DNA from: Aphanothece cf. minutissima CCALA 015
Lineage (GTDB): Bacteria > Cyanobacteriota > Cyanobacteriia > PCC-6307 > Cyanobiaceae
Assembly: GCA_003003925.1 (NCBI GenBank)
Contig: PVWP01000003.1
Coordinates: 1 to 64,000, forward strand
Direction: 5' to 3'
Length of the DNA: 64,000 bases
Shown in pieces: positions 9,531-18,582 of this stretch. Each line of letters begins with the position of its first letter. The stretch's first letter is position 1. The notes under the pieces are model-generated. The model was not told where the DNA came from and searched no databases. It worked only from the letters and a program-made list of their open reading frames with translations. Position numbers and translations under genes: made by a program.

Positions 9531-9591
9531 CGCGAATGGAATCCCAGCGCCGCCTGAGCACCTGCGGGGAGGGGGAGGGGCTGGGGGTGAA

Positions 9592-9663
<72 letters not shown>

Positions 9664-9673
9664 ATGTGGAAGG

Positions 9674-9755
9674 TGGGCCGGGTTGGATTTGAACCAACGT
9701 AGGCAGAGCCAGCGGATTTACAGTCCGCCCCCATTAACCACTCGGGCACCGACCC
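9674..9755 (-). tRNA. tRNA-Tyr (anticodon GTA)
   Basis: An 82-nt class II tRNA with a long variable arm. The acceptor GGGTCGG pairs with CCGGCCC (one G-T pair), and the anticodon stem GCGGA/TCCGC holds the loop CTGTAAA, giving anticodon GTA. The T-arm contains GGTTCAAATCC. It precedes tRNA-Thr(GGT) in a two-gene tRNA cluster. Confidence 0.97.
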
Positions 9756-9828
9756 GAACCACACCCTCAGAACTTACCAGCCGACCTCCCCGCCTCCTCC
9801 CTGCCCTTCCCGCCCTCTCCCCTCCCCG

Positions 9829-10284
9829 ATGCGCCTGCTCGTGCTCCATGGCCCCAACCTCAACCTGCTCGGCCAGCGGGAGCCGGGCCTCTACGGCAGC
9901 AGCACCCTGGCGGCCATCGATGCCGCCCTGGAGCAGCAGGCCGCGGCGCTGGGGGTGAAGCTCACCTGCTTCCAGAGCAACCACGAGGGGGCCCTGGTGG
10001 ACCGCATCCAGCTGGCCGGAGGGCAGGCCGGCAGCCCGGCCAGCGACGGGATCCTGATCAACGCCGCCGCCTACACCCACACCTCGGTGGCGATCCGTGA
10101 TGCCCTGCTGGCGGTGGCCCTGCCCTTCGTGGAGGTGCACCTGAGCAACACCCACGCCCGCGAGCCCTTCCGCCATCGTTCCCTGCTGGCGGACCGGGCC
10201 CTGGGGGTCATCTGCGGCTTCGGCGCCACCAGCTACCGCCTCGCCCTCGAGGGCCTGGTGGCCCATCTGCGGGCCTCGGCATGA
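9829..10284 (+). CDS. aroQ: Type II 3-dehydroquinate dehydratase
   Basis: Third step of the shikimate pathway: 3-dehydroquinate to 3-dehydroshikimate. The 151-residue length and the motif order are typical of the dodecameric type II enzyme: [20 protein letters not shown] with the catalytic loop Arg/Tyr, [30 protein letters not shown] and [18 protein letters not shown]. The stop overlaps the start of miaE (ATGA), so the two are probably translated together. Confidence 0.97.
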   Translation: MRLLVLHGPNLNLLGQREPGLYGSSTLAAIDAALEQQAAALGVKLTCFQSNHEGALVDRIQLAGGQAGSPASDGILINAAAYTHTSVAIRDALLAVALPFVEVHLSNTHAREPFRHRSLLADRALGVICGFGATSYRLALEGLVAHLRASA

Positions 10285-10913
10285 GCGGCGCCTCCCTGCC
10301 GGTGGCGGCCGAGGCCCCGGTGGCGGCGGCGGCCCGGGTGCGGTGGCTGGCGGCCCCCAGCAGCGCCGCCTGGCTGGAGCAGGCCCTGGCCCACCCGGAG
10401 CTGCTGCTGATCGACCACGCCCATTGCGAGCGCAAGGCGGCCGGCGCCGCCCTGCAGCTGATGTTCCGCTACCCGTCCGACGGGGAGCTGGCGGCCGTGC
10501 TCAGCCCCCTGGCCCGGGAGGAACTGGAGCACTTCGAGCGGGTTCAGGCCCTGCTGGAACGGCGCGGCCTCGGCCTGCGGGCCCTGGCCGCCCCGCCCTA
10601 CGGCGCCGCCCTGGCCGCCCTGGTGCGCCGCGCCGAGCCCGAGCGGATGCTCGACAGCTTCCTGGTGGCGGGTCTGATCGAGGCCCGCAGCCACGAGCGG
10701 ATGGCCATGCTGGCCGCCCACAGTCCCGATCCGGAGCTACGGGACCTCTACGCCGACCTGCTGGCCAGCGAGGCGCGCCATTTCGGCCTCTACTGGGTGC
10801 TCTGCGAGCGGCGCTGGCCCCGGCCAGTGGTGACCGATCGGCTCACGGCCCTGGCCGAGAGCGAGGCGGGGATCCTGGCCTGTCTCCATCCGCAACCGCG
10901 CATGCACAGCTGA
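10281..10913 (+). CDS. miaE: tRNA-(2-methylthio-N6-isopentenyl-A37) hydroxylase
   Basis: Non-haem diiron monooxygenase that hydroxylates the isopentenyl group of ms2i6A37 in tRNA. The 210-residue ferritin-like four-helix protein carries the carboxylate/histidine ligands in [28 protein letters not shown] and [10 protein letters not shown]. It overlaps aroQ by four bases. Its role places it in tRNA modification, together with dus, gluQRS and rlmN elsewhere in this window. Confidence 0.93.
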   Translation: MSGASLPVAAEAPVAAAARVRWLAAPSSAAWLEQALAHPELLLIDHAHCERKAAGAALQLMFRYPSDGELAAVLSPLAREELEHFERVQALLERRGLGLRALAAPPYGAALAALVRRAEPERMLDSFLVAGLIEARSHERMAMLAAHSPDPELRDLYADLLASEARHFGLYWVLCERRWPRPVVTDRLTALAESEAGILACLHPQPRMHS

Positions 10914-10922
10914 GGCGGGTGA

Positions 10923-11489
10923 TCAGGCCGCGGCCAGGATTTCCTCCAGCAGCGGGAAGCTGGACGCGATTGGATCGCCGGTGAAGCTGGCCACCCAGCC
11001 ATCGCTGTTGTCGAAGAAGCGCAGGGCGCAGAAGGACGGACGCGCCCCGGTGTCGAACCAGTGGCGGGTGCCGGCCGGCACCCCGATCCAGTCGCCCTGC
11101 TCGCACACCACCTGGAGCACCTCGCCTTCAATGTGCAGGCAGAAGAGCCCGCGGCCTTCCACAAAGAAGCGCACCTCGTCTTCGGCGTGGGTGTGCTCGG
11201 AGAGGAACTTGGCCCGCAGGGCCTCCCGGTCCGGATGGTCCGGGCCGAGCCGGATCGCATCCACGGTGCAGTAGCCCCCCTCGGCCTGCACCCGGGCGAT
11301 CTCGGCGGCATAGGCAGCCAGGATCGCGGCCTGGTCGGCGTCCGCCGCCAGGGAGGCCGGCGTGGCCCAGCGCTCGAAGCGCACGCCCCGGGCCCCGAGT
11401 TCCCGGGCGATCACGTCGGCGTCGCTGCTGCGCAGCAGGGGGGCGGCGTGGCCGTCGCCGGCGGCGGAACGGATCACCAGGTGGGTCAT
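10923..11489 (-). CDS. mtnD: Acireductone dioxygenase
   Basis: Cupin dioxygenase of methionine salvage that converts the acireductone to 2-keto-4-methylthiobutyrate (or, with another metal, to methylthiopropionate, formate and CO). 188 residues from ATG. Metal ligands are visible in SEHTHAEDEVRFFVEGRG (His, His, Glu) and GTRHWFDTG (His). It acts just after the MtnBC fusion encoded about 9.4 kb away. The start region overlaps or abuts the oppositely oriented cobI. Confidence 0.95.
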   Translation of the reverse strand: MTHLVIRSAAGDGHAAPLLRSSDADVIARELGARGVRFERWATPASLAADADQAAILAAYAAEIARVQAEGGYCTVDAIRLGPDHPDREALRAKFLSEHTHAEDEVRFFVEGRGLFCLHIEGEVLQVVCEQGDWIGVPAGTRHWFDTGARPSFCALRFFDNSDGWVASFTGDPIASSFPLLEEILAAA

Positions 11490-11508
11490 CGGGGCGCTCC
11501 AGGACGGT

Positions 11509-12300
11509 CTGGGGATCTGCAGCCTAGAAAGACCCGACGCTGACCTCAGCCCCATCACCGACCCTGCATCCACCGCCGGCCTCACCCTGGTGGGTGTGGG
11601 ACCCGGTGATCCCGACCTGCTCACCGTGGCGGCGGTGCGGGCGATCGAAGCCGCCGCCACCATCGCCTACCCGGTCGCCCGCGAAGGGGCTGAGGGGATG
11701 GCGGCCAGCGTGGCCGGCCCCTGGATCGGCGCCGGCCAGCGGCGCCTGCCCCTGGTGTTCCCGATGGTGGCGGCGGCGGAGCCACGTCGGCAGGCCTGGC
11801 AGGCCGCCGCCGACCGGCTGGCGGCCGAGGTGGCCCAGGGGCGGTCGGTGGTGCTGCTCTGCGAGGGCGACGTGTCCCTGTTCGCCAGCAGCAGCTACGT
11901 GCTGCTGGCGCTGCGGGATCGCCATCCCGCCCTGCCGGTGCGCCTGATCCCGGGCATCAGCGCCGTGGCGGCGGCCGCCGCCGCCGGGGCCTGGCCCCTG
12001 GCCCTGCAGCAGGAGGGGCTGCTGATCCGCCCCACCCCGGAGGAGCCCGGCCAGCTGGAGGACCTGCTGGCCCAGGCGGCCGCCGCTGGCTGGGTGCTGG
12101 CCCTGCTCAAGCTGGGGGGCCGCTGGCCCTGGGTGCGCCCGCTGCTGGCCGAGCGGAGTCTGCTGGCGGACGCGTTGTTCGCCCAGCGGGTGGGCTGGCC
12201 CGACCAGCGGCTTTGCCCGGCGGCCGAGGTGCCCGCCGCCGAGGTTCCCTACTTCTCCCTGCTGCTCATCCGGCAGGGGTGGCCGGCGGTGCTTCCATGA
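11509..12300 (+). CDS. cobI: Precorrin-2 C20-methyltransferase
   Basis: SAM-dependent C20 methylase of the cobalamin/corrin pathway. The conserved body begins LTLVGVGPGDPDLLTVAAV and continues through LLCEGDVSLFASSSYV, IPGISAVAAAAAA and AVPYFSLLLIRQG. The start is a problem. No ATG, GTG or TTG lies in frame between the GTG at 11362, which would run 128 bases into the opposite-strand mtnD, and the conserved motif; only a CTG at 11509 fits without overlap. I give that start tentatively. The protein is about 263 residues from there. Confidence 0.85.
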   Translation: MGICSLERPDADLSPITDPASTAGLTLVGVGPGDPDLLTVAAVRAIEAAATIAYPVAREGAEGMAASVAGPWIGAGQRRLPLVFPMVAAAEPRRQAWQAAADRLAAEVAQGRSVVLLCEGDVSLFASSSYVLLALRDRHPALPVRLIPGISAVAAAAAAGAWPLALQQEGLLIRPTPEEPGQLEDLLAQAAAAGWVLALLKLGGRWPWVRPLLAERSLLADALFAQRVGWPDQRLCPAAEVPAAEVPYFSLLLIRQGWPAVLP

Positions 12301-12328
12301 CCGTTCGCGTTTTGCCCCGCCCTTGCCG

Positions 12329-12985
12329 ATGCCTGCCGCCGGGATGACCGCCACCGGGATGACCGTCACCGACTGGTTCGCCCTGCTGCACCCGGTGCTG
12401 ATCATCCTGTTTGTGTACCCGGTGGTGGGCGCCACCATCCGGCTCGGAATCCTGGCGCGGGAGCGTCGCCTCGACATCAACCCCCTGCCGCCGACGGTGG
12501 GGGTGGAGCACACCGACCACGGCCGCTGGGTGACCTCGGGGGTGGTGGTGGCGGTGCTGATCGCCATGGCGGCCACCTATGCCCGGGGGGGTGCCACGGG
12601 CGACGCCGGGGCCGGGCTGGCGCTGCTGCTGGCCGGGCTGGGGTGCCTGGTGAGCTGTCTGGCCCTGTGGCGGGTGAAGGGCCCCTGGCTGCGGGCCGGT
12701 TTCGCCCTGATCTGCTGGCTGGGGCTGCTGACCCTGGGCAGCCAGCCGGCCCTGTGGCACTTGGGCCGCAGCCCCTTCGACGGGGGCGTGTGGGGGTCCC
12801 ACTACTGGAGCGGCGTGATGCTCTGCGGCCTGCTGCTGTTCGCCATGGCGGCCGCCCCGGAGACCCTCCGCTCCCCCCGGATGCGGAGGCTCCACGTCTC
12901 GGCCGCCTTCCTCACCGCCCTGCTGCTGGCGGTGCAGGCCATCAGCGGCAGCCGGGACCTGCTGGGCATGGCTCTGGGTCACTGA
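12329..12985 (+). CDS. DUF4079 family membrane protein
   Basis: A 218-residue integral membrane protein with about six helices, resembling the cyanobacterial DUF4079 family (PF13301). The family opening is WFALLHPVLIILFVYPVVGA followed by RRLDINPLPPTVGVEHTDHG; later HYWSGVMLCGLLLF suggests a haem- or quinone-type histidine on a helix, though no cofactor is proven. Several ATG or TTG codons cluster at the start (12323, 12329, 12344, 12359). It lies 28 bases after cobI, and its last 44 bases overlap the convergent dus gene. Confidence 0.8.
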   Translation: MPAAGMTATGMTVTDWFALLHPVLIILFVYPVVGATIRLGILARERRLDINPLPPTVGVEHTDHGRWVTSGVVVAVLIAMAATYARGGATGDAGAGLALLLAGLGCLVSCLALWRVKGPWLRAGFALICWLGLLTLGSQPALWHLGRSPFDGGVWGSHYWSGVMLCGLLLFAMAAAPETLRSPRMRRLHVSAAFLTALLLAVQAISGSRDLLGMALGH

Positions 12986-13997
12986 ACTCCACCTCCGCCT
13001 CCGCCCGTTGCAGCAGACCCAGGGCGCCCTCCAGGCTGGGGGCCACCATCAGGTCGCGCCGCAGCCGGGCGGCGCCGGCGAATCCCTGGCAGGTCCAGCC
13101 CAGATGCTTGCGGGCGATCAGCAGCCCCTGATCGCCGCGGGCGGCCACCAGGGCCTCCAGGTGCTCCCGGGCCAGGGCGATGCGGGCGTGTGCGTCAGGC
13201 TCCGGCGGCAGGGGCTGGCCGGCGAGGGCCGCGGCGATGCGCCCCACCAGCCAGGGGCGCCCCAGGGTGCCCCGCCCCACCATCACCCCGTCGGCGCCAG
13301 TGATCGCCAGGCAGCGCAGGGCGTCTTCCGGGCTGGTGATGTCGCCGTTGGCGATCAGGGGAATGTCCACGGCCGCTTTCACCCGGCCGATCGCGTCCCA
13401 GTCGGCTTTGCCGGAGAACCCCTGCTCCCGGGTGCGGCCGTGCAGGGTGAGGGCGCGGGCGCCGGCGTTCTGCAGGGCGAGGGCGAAGCCCACCGGATCG
13501 GCACTGGCCCCGCACCAGCCCAGCCGGGTCTTCACCGTCACCGGCACCCGCACCGCCGCCGCCACCGCCGCCACGATCCGCAGGGCCAGATCCGGCTGGC
13601 GCAGCAGGCCGCTGCCGCCCCCCTTGCGGGCGATCTTGCGCACCGGGCAGCCCATGTTGATGTCGATCAGCCAGGCCCCGGCGGCCTCGGCCCGGCGGGC
13701 CGCCTCGGCCATGGCGTCGGGCCGGTGGTCGAACAGCTGCACCCCGACGGGGCCGGGATCCTGGTCGAGGGCCGCCATCTTGGCGCCGCCGTGGCCCAGT
13801 TCCAGCGCCGTGGCATTCACCATTTCGGTGAACAGGAGGGCGTCGGGGGCCCAGCGGCGCACCAGGGCGCGGAAGATGCCGTCGCTCACCCCCGCCAGGG
13901 GCGATTGCAGCACCCGGCAGGTGAGCAGCCTGTCGGTGCCGTTGCCGTCCAGGCGGAGGGGGCCGGTGGGGCAGGGATGGGGGGCAGGACTGGGCAT
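12942..13997 (-). CDS. dus: tRNA-dihydrouridine synthase
   Basis: FMN-dependent TIM-barrel enzyme reducing uridines in tRNA D-loops; 351 residues. Motifs are LQSPLAGVSDGIFRALVRRW, the catalytic cysteine loop DINMGCPVRKIARKGGGSGL, VTVKTRLGW, LTLHGRTREQGFSGKADW, IANGDITSPEDA and GVMVGRGTLGRPWLVG. The last block is typical of the DusB/NifR3-like group, but the subfamily cannot be fixed by eye. The first 30 residues are a non-conserved lead. The 3' end overlaps the DUF4079 gene. Confidence 0.93.
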   Translation of the reverse strand: MPSPAPHPCPTGPLRLDGNGTDRLLTCRVLQSPLAGVSDGIFRALVRRWAPDALLFTEMVNATALELGHGGAKMAALDQDPGPVGVQLFDHRPDAMAEAARRAEAAGAWLIDINMGCPVRKIARKGGGSGLLRQPDLALRIVAAVAAAVRVPVTVKTRLGWCGASADPVGFALALQNAGARALTLHGRTREQGFSGKADWDAIGRVKAAVDIPLIANGDITSPEDALRCLAITGADGVMVGRGTLGRPWLVGRIAAALAGQPLPPEPDAHARIALAREHLEALVAARGDQGLLIARKHLGWTCQGFAGAARLRRDLMVAPSLEGALGLLQRAEAEVEFSDPEPCPAGPGCR

Positions 13998-14014
13998 GCT
14001 GGGGTCACTCTCGG

Positions 14015-14524
14015 ATGCCGAACACCGCTTTGGACGCTGCCGCCGCTCCCCCCTGGAAGCCTGATGGCGCCCCGGAACCCTTTCCCCTCAGCCGTGCCCT
14101 GCTGGAGGCGGTGCTGGACGACCGCACCAGCGATCGCTTCGTCTGCCGACTGGTCTGGGAACGGCTGGGCTATCGCCCCGACGCCGATGGGCGCTGGCAG
14201 GCCGGGCCCGACACCCCGCCGGCCTGGGCCGAGGCCTTCCCCGAGGCACCGGAGCTGATCGCCGAGCGGCCCGCGAGCGTGCGGCTCACCCGCTCGATCG
14301 CCCCCGAGCACAAGCAGCTGCTCAAGCAGCAGCTGGGCTTCGCCGGGTACCGCATCGGTGGCCTCTATCCCCGCCGCACCCGGCGGGCCACGGCGGTGAA
14401 CTGGCTGCTGGCCAATCTGGCCGAGCGGGGCGAACCTCTGCCGGAAGCGGGCCCGCTTCCGGAGCTCCTGGATCCGCCCGAGGATCCGGTGGCCGGCCAT
14501 CCCGGCGATCCCCCGGTGGGTTGA
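14015..14524 (+). CDS. DUF1823 family protein
   Basis: 169-residue soluble protein matching the cyanobacterial/plastid DUF1823 family: FPLSRALLEAVLDDRTSDRFVC, RLVWERLGY, then SIAPEHKQLLKQQLGFAGY and GLYPRRTRRATAVNWLLA. No enzymatic motif is visible. It is divergent from dus, with 17 bases between starts, and precedes der by 73 bases. Confidence 0.8.
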   Translation: MPNTALDAAAAPPWKPDGAPEPFPLSRALLEAVLDDRTSDRFVCRLVWERLGYRPDADGRWQAGPDTPPAWAEAFPEAPELIAERPASVRLTRSIAPEHKQLLKQQLGFAGYRIGGLYPRRTRRATAVNWLLANLAERGEPLPEAGPLPELLDPPEDPVAGHPGDPPVG

Positions 14525-14597
14525 GGCGGCGGTGGGCTGGGGCGTCGGTGGCTCTGTAGGGTCTAGGTAACGCATCCGTCGTAAGGAATAAGTCAGA

Positions 14598-15962
14598 TTG
14601 GCGCTCCCCGTCGTCGCCGTGATCGGACGCCCCAACGTGGGCAAGTCCACGCTGGTCAACAGGCTCTGCCGCAGCCGTGAGGCCATCGTTCACGACCAGC
14701 CCGGTGTGACCCGGGACCGCACCTACCAGGAGGGCTTCTGGGGTGACCGCACCTTCCGGGTGGTGGACACCGGCGGCCTGGTGTTCGATGACGACAGCGA
14801 ATTCCTGCCCGAGATCCGGGAGCAGGCCAACCTGGCCCTGGCCGAGGCGTCGGTGGCGGTGGTCATCGTTGATGGCCAGCAGGGGGTCACCGCCGCCGAT
14901 GAATCGATCGCCGAGTGGCTGCGGGGACACAACGTCCCCGTGCTGCTGGGGGTGAACAAGTGCGAGTCGCCCGATCAGGGCCTGGCCATGGCGGCCGACT
15001 TCTGGGGGCTGGGCCTGGGCGAGCCCCACCCGATCTCCGCCATCCATGGCGCCGGCACGGGCGATCTGCTCGACCGGGTGATCAGCTTCCTGCCGGCCAC
15101 CACCGAGAGCGATGAGGCCGAGCCGATCCAGCTGGCGATCATCGGCCGTCCCAACGTGGGCAAGTCCAGCCTGCTGAATGCCATCTGCGGCGAGAACCGG
15201 GCCATCGTCAGTCCGATCCGCGGCACCACCCGCGACACGATCGACACCACGATCGAGCGGGAGGGCCACACCTGGAAGCTGCTCGACACCGCCGGCATCC
15301 GCCGGCGCCGCAGCGTCGACTACGGCCCGGAGTACTTCGGCATCACCCGCAGCTTCAAGGCGATCGAGCGCAGCGACGTCTGCATCCTCGTGATCGATGC
15401 CCTCGATGGGGTCACCGAGCAGGACCAGCGCCTGGCGGGCCGCATCGAGGAGGACGGCCGCGCCTGTGCCGTGGTCGTCAACAAGTGGGACCTGATCGAG
15501 AAGGACAGCCACACCATGAGCGCCATGGAGAAGGAGCTGCGCGCCAAGCTCTACTTCCTTGACTGGGCGCCGATGCTGTTCACCTCCGCCGTCACCGGCC
15601 AGCGGGTGGAGAGCATCTTCGCCATCGCCGCCGTGGCGGTGGAGCAGCACCGCCGCCGGGTGAGCACCTCGGTGGTGAACGAGGTGCTGCAGGAGGCCCT
15701 GCGCTGGCGCTCCCCCCCCACCACCCGGGGCGGCCGCCAGGGCCGCCTCTACTACGGCACCCAGGTGGCGACACGCCCGCCCAGCTTCACCCTGTTCGTC
15801 AACGACCCCAAGCTGTTCGGCGACACCTACCGCCGCTACGTCGAGCGCCAGATCCGCGAGGCCCTGGGCTTCGAGGGATCGCCGGTACGGCTCTTCTGGC
15901 GCGGCAAGCAGCAGCGGGACGCCGAGAAGGAGCAGGCCCGCCACCAGAGCCGGGGCGGCTGA
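14598..15962 (+). CDS. der: Ribosome-associated GTPase Der (EngA)
   Basis: Essential GTPase with two tandem G domains, required for 50S subunit assembly; 454 residues. The first P-loop is [14 protein letters not shown] (about 8-21), with DTGG and NKCE; the second is [14 protein letters not shown], with [18 protein letters not shown] and NKWDLIEK; a KH-like C-terminal domain follows. The start is TTG, chosen because the family opens directly with [13 protein letters not shown]; a purine-rich AAGGAA lies about 11 bases upstream as a ribosome-binding site. A short Lys/Gln-rich tail ends the protein. Confidence 0.96.
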   Translation: MALPVVAVIGRPNVGKSTLVNRLCRSREAIVHDQPGVTRDRTYQEGFWGDRTFRVVDTGGLVFDDDSEFLPEIREQANLALAEASVAVVIVDGQQGVTAADESIAEWLRGHNVPVLLGVNKCESPDQGLAMAADFWGLGLGEPHPISAIHGAGTGDLLDRVISFLPATTESDEAEPIQLAIIGRPNVGKSSLLNAICGENRAIVSPIRGTTRDTIDTTIEREGHTWKLLDTAGIRRRRSVDYGPEYFGITRSFKAIERSDVCILVIDALDGVTEQDQRLAGRIEEDGRACAVVVNKWDLIEKDSHTMSAMEKELRAKLYFLDWAPMLFTSAVTGQRVESIFAIAAVAVEQHRRRVSTSVVNEVLQEALRWRSPPTTRGGRQGRLYYGTQVATRPPSFTLFVNDPKLFGDTYRRYVERQIREALGFEGSPVRLFWRGKQQRDAEKEQARHQSRGG

Positions 15963-16006
15963 GGTTGATGGCGATGGCGGGGGTGATCCAGGGGGGCCTG
16001 GCCTGA

Positions 16007-16963
16007 ATGGACTGGTTACGGCAGCTGCCGATCGGTCAGTACGTCGATGACGGCGAGGGCGGCGAGACCGGTGGCCGAGGCAGCTGGCTGAAGCGGCTCG
16101 ATCCGCGGGTGAAGCTGGTGTGGACGGTGGCGTTCCTGGTGACGCCGATCCTGGCGGGGCCCCTCTGGCGGCTGGCCCTGGTGGGGCTGCTGCTGCTGAT
16201 CACCGCCGTCAGCGGCCTGCCCTGGCGCCTCTGGCGGCAGAGCCTGCCGCTGCTGATCGCCCTGGCCCTGCTGGTGGGCCTGCTGGCCGCCCTGCTGCCG
16301 GCCGCAGGGAGCCCGCCGGCCAGCCTGCAGCGCCCACCGGGGGAGCTGCGGCTGGTGCCCGGTCCCCCGGGTGCCCCGTCTGCGTCGCGGGCGGGCCTCT
16401 CCTGGGAGCTGGTGCGCTGGGGCCCCGTGATGGCTGGCCCCGTTGAGCTGGGCCCCCTGGTGGTCACCCGCCGCTCCGCCGAACTCGGCATCAACGGCGC
16501 CACCCTGCTGTTCACCGTCATCCACAGCGCCAACCTGCTGCTGCTGTCCACCCCCCCAGAGGAGCTGGTCTGGGCCATCGCCTGGTGGCTGGGCCCCCTG
16601 CGGATCCTGGGCTGGCCCGTGGAACGCCTGGGCTTCACCCTGCTGCTGTCCCTGCGCTTCCTGCCCCTGGTGCAGGAGGAGCTCCAGAACCTGCTGCGCT
16701 CCATCGCCACCCGGGCGGTGAATCTGCGTCGCCTGGGCTGGAAGGCCAGTCTCGGCCTGGTGCTGGCGGTGGGGGAGCGGCTGCTGGCCAACGTGCTGCT
16801 GCGTTCCGAGCAGGGGGCTGAGGCCCTGATGGCGCGCGGCGGCATGTGGCTTCCCCCCGACCGCCTGCACCAGCCGGCCGCCACCCCCTCCGGCGCGAGC
16901 CTGGCGGCGGTGCTGGCCCTGGCGGCCCTGCTGGCGCTGCGCTGGAAAGTCGGTGCCCTTTAA
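16007..16963 (+). CDS. EcfT/CbiQ-type energy-coupling transporter permease
   Basis: 318-residue membrane protein of the EcfT/CbiQ family, the T component of ECF (vitamin/metal) importers. The sequence shows SWLKRLDPRVKLVWTVAFLV at the start of the first helix, then LLSLRFLPLVQEELQNLLRS and LLRSEQGAEALMARGG, equivalent to the coupling helices with their Ala-Arg-Gly signature. A periplasmic or cytoplasmic insert of about 60 residues lies between helices. No ECF ATPase or S component is adjacent, so the substrate is unknown and the partners must be elsewhere. pipX begins 22 bases past its stop. Confidence 0.87.
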   Translation: MDWLRQLPIGQYVDDGEGGETGGRGSWLKRLDPRVKLVWTVAFLVTPILAGPLWRLALVGLLLLITAVSGLPWRLWRQSLPLLIALALLVGLLAALLPAAGSPPASLQRPPGELRLVPGPPGAPSASRAGLSWELVRWGPVMAGPVELGPLVVTRRSAELGINGATLLFTVIHSANLLLLSTPPEELVWAIAWWLGPLRILGWPVERLGFTLLLSLRFLPLVQEELQNLLRSIATRAVNLRRLGWKASLGLVLAVGERLLANVLLRSEQGAEALMARGGMWLPPDRLHQPAATPSGASLAAVLALAALLALRWKVGAL

Positions 16964-16985
16964 TGGCCGCAGCCTGCAGGGAGTC

Positions 16986-17252
16986 GTGAGCACGGAGCGC
17001 TATCTGAACCACCCGACCTTCGGGATGCTCTATCGGGTAGCGCCGGTGGCCGAGAGCCGCGATCTGTATGCCACGCTCTACGCCCAGCGGATCTTCTTTC
17101 TGGTCACCCTCCAGGAGCGGGGTGCCCATTTCGAGGTGATTCCCCTGATGGACGCCCGCCACTTCGCCGAGCAGAACCTGGCCCGCTGCCGCCGCGAAGG
17201 GCCGGAGGCCCAGGCCCGCTGGCGTCAGCTCTTCGACCAGACCTTCATCTGA
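16986..17252 (+). CDS. pipX: PII-interacting protein X
   Basis: PipX, a small Tudor-like/KOW protein that bridges PII (GlnB) and NtcA in cyanobacterial nitrogen control. 88 residues from the GTG at 16986, giving the family opening [17 protein letters not shown], then [14 protein letters not shown] and a helical tail. An upstream GTG at 16953 would add a non-family leader overlapping the permease gene. The stop overlaps the pipY start (TGATG). The pipX-pipY pair is a recognised cyanobacterial gene unit. Confidence 0.93.
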   Translation: MSTERYLNHPTFGMLYRVAPVAESRDLYATLYAQRIFFLVTLQERGAHFEVIPLMDARHFAEQNLARCRREGPEAQARWRQLFDQTFI

Positions 17253-17938
17253 TGGCGGCGGCGTCGCCCGGGGCGGCGGAGGCGTTCGGTTCCACCCTGG
17301 CGGAGCGGCTGGGGACATTGCAGGCGGCGTTGCCACCCTCCACCCGCCTGCTGGCGGTGTCCAAGGGCCATCCGGCGGACCTGGTGCGCCAGGCCGCGGC
17401 TCTCGGCCAGCGGAGCTTCGGGGAGAGCCGGCTGCAGGAGGCCATCGCCAAGCAGGAGGCCCTGGCCGACCTGCCGGACCTCGACTGGCACTTCATCGGC
17501 CGGCTCCAGGCCAACAAGGCGCGGGCCGTGCTGCGCCGCTTCGGCACGATCCATTCCGTCGACAGCCTGGCCCTGGCCGGGCGGCTGCAGCGCATCGCCG
17601 CCGAAGAGGCCCTGGCACCGGGGATCCTGCTGCAGGTCAAGTTCCGCCCCGACCCGGCCAAGACCGGCTTCGAGCCGGACGAGGTGCGGGCCCTGGGGGT
17701 CGACCTGGGACGGCTGGCGCCCCTGCGCTGCCTCGGTCTGATGACCATCGCCCCCCTGGGGCTCACCCCCGGGGAGCGGCTGGAGCTGTTCCGGGAGTGC
17801 CGTGCCCTGGCCGATGCCCTGGGGCTGCCGGACTGTTCGATGGGAATGAGCGGCGACTGGCGCGAAGCGGTGGCGGCCGGCAGCACCTGGGTGCGCCTGG
17901 GCAGTGTTCTGTTCGGAAGTCGCCCAATCCAGCCATGA
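17252..17938 (+). CDS. pipY: PLP homeostasis protein PipY (YggS/PLPBP family)
   Basis: Pyridoxal-phosphate-binding TIM-barrel protein of 228 residues, without known catalysis, that buffers PLP and amino-acid/keto-acid pools. The PLP lysine sits in [15 protein letters not shown] (near residue 35); other marks are [33 protein letters not shown] and [20 protein letters not shown]. It is coupled to pipX by a one-base overlap and followed by sepF and proC, the same gene order seen in many bacteria. Confidence 0.94.
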   Translation: MAAASPGAAEAFGSTLAERLGTLQAALPPSTRLLAVSKGHPADLVRQAAALGQRSFGESRLQEAIAKQEALADLPDLDWHFIGRLQANKARAVLRRFGTIHSVDSLALAGRLQRIAAEEALAPGILLQVKFRPDPAKTGFEPDEVRALGVDLGRLAPLRCLGLMTIAPLGLTPGERLELFRECRALADALGLPDCSMGMSGDWREAVAAGSTWVRLGSVLFGSRPIQP

Positions 17939-17953
17939 AAGGGCGTTGGGATC

Positions 17954-17982
17954 TTGCCGGCTCGGATGTGGGACGCTATTCA
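17954..17982 (+). promoter_or_regulatory. Possible sigma70-type promoter for sepF
   Basis: TTGCCG at 17954-17959 and TATTCA at 17977-17982 are spaced by 17 bases, in the 74-base gap before sepF. The -10 match is poor, so this is a weak prediction; sepF may also be read through from pipX-pipY. Confidence 0.3.
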
Positions 17983-18012
17983 AGGCCAAGCATCCTTCCC
18001 GAGGTCGACTCC

Positions 18013-18582
18013 GTGTCGTTGTTCTCCCGCCTGCGTGCCGTCGTCTCCGGTGACGACTATCTCGATGGCGACTTCGACGACGAACTCGACTACGACCCCG
18101 GCGACACCACCACCGCCTCGAGCACCTCGACGGCCGGCAGAAACACCGGAGCCCTGGCTCTGAGCACCGATTTCTCCAGCGATGATCCCTTCGCCGGGAC
18201 CAACGTCATCGGCATGCCCGGCATTACCAGCGCCGTGGCCGAGGTGTGCCTGATGGAGCCGCGCAGCTTCGACGAGATGCCCCGGGCAATTCAGGCCCTC
18301 CGGGAGCGCAAGACCGTCATCCTCAACCTCACGATGATGGAGCCGGACCAGGCGCAGCGGGCCGTGGATTTCGTCGCCGGCGGCACCTTCGCCATCGACG
18401 GTCACCAGGAACGGGTGGGCGAGAGCATCTTCCTGTTCGCCCCCAGCTGCGTCACCGTCACCACTGCCGGCGGTGAGGAAGCCGCCTCGCCCACGGTGGT
18501 CTCCGGGCGCACCGGCCCGGTCGACGACCAGCAGGAGGCCGCCCCCAGCCCCGCCTGGGGCCGTTCGGATGCCATGGTCTGA
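18013..18582 (+). CDS. sepF: Cell division protein SepF
   Basis: SepF (Cdv2 in cyanobacteria), which bundles FtsZ filaments and anchors the Z-ring to the membrane. 189 residues from the GTG at 18013, giving the amphipathic membrane-targeting start [18 protein letters not shown]. An acidic, Thr/Ser-rich linker follows, then the globular DUF552 domain: [58 protein letters not shown]. It has a variable hydrophilic C-terminal tail. It overlaps proC by 14 bases. Confidence 0.95.
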   Translation: MSLFSRLRAVVSGDDYLDGDFDDELDYDPGDTTTASSTSTAGRNTGALALSTDFSSDDPFAGTNVIGMPGITSAVAEVCLMEPRSFDEMPRAIQALRERKTVILNLTMMEPDQAQRAVDFVAGGTFAIDGHQERVGESIFLFAPSCVTVTTAGGEEAASPTVVSGRTGPVDDQQEAAPSPAWGRSDAMV

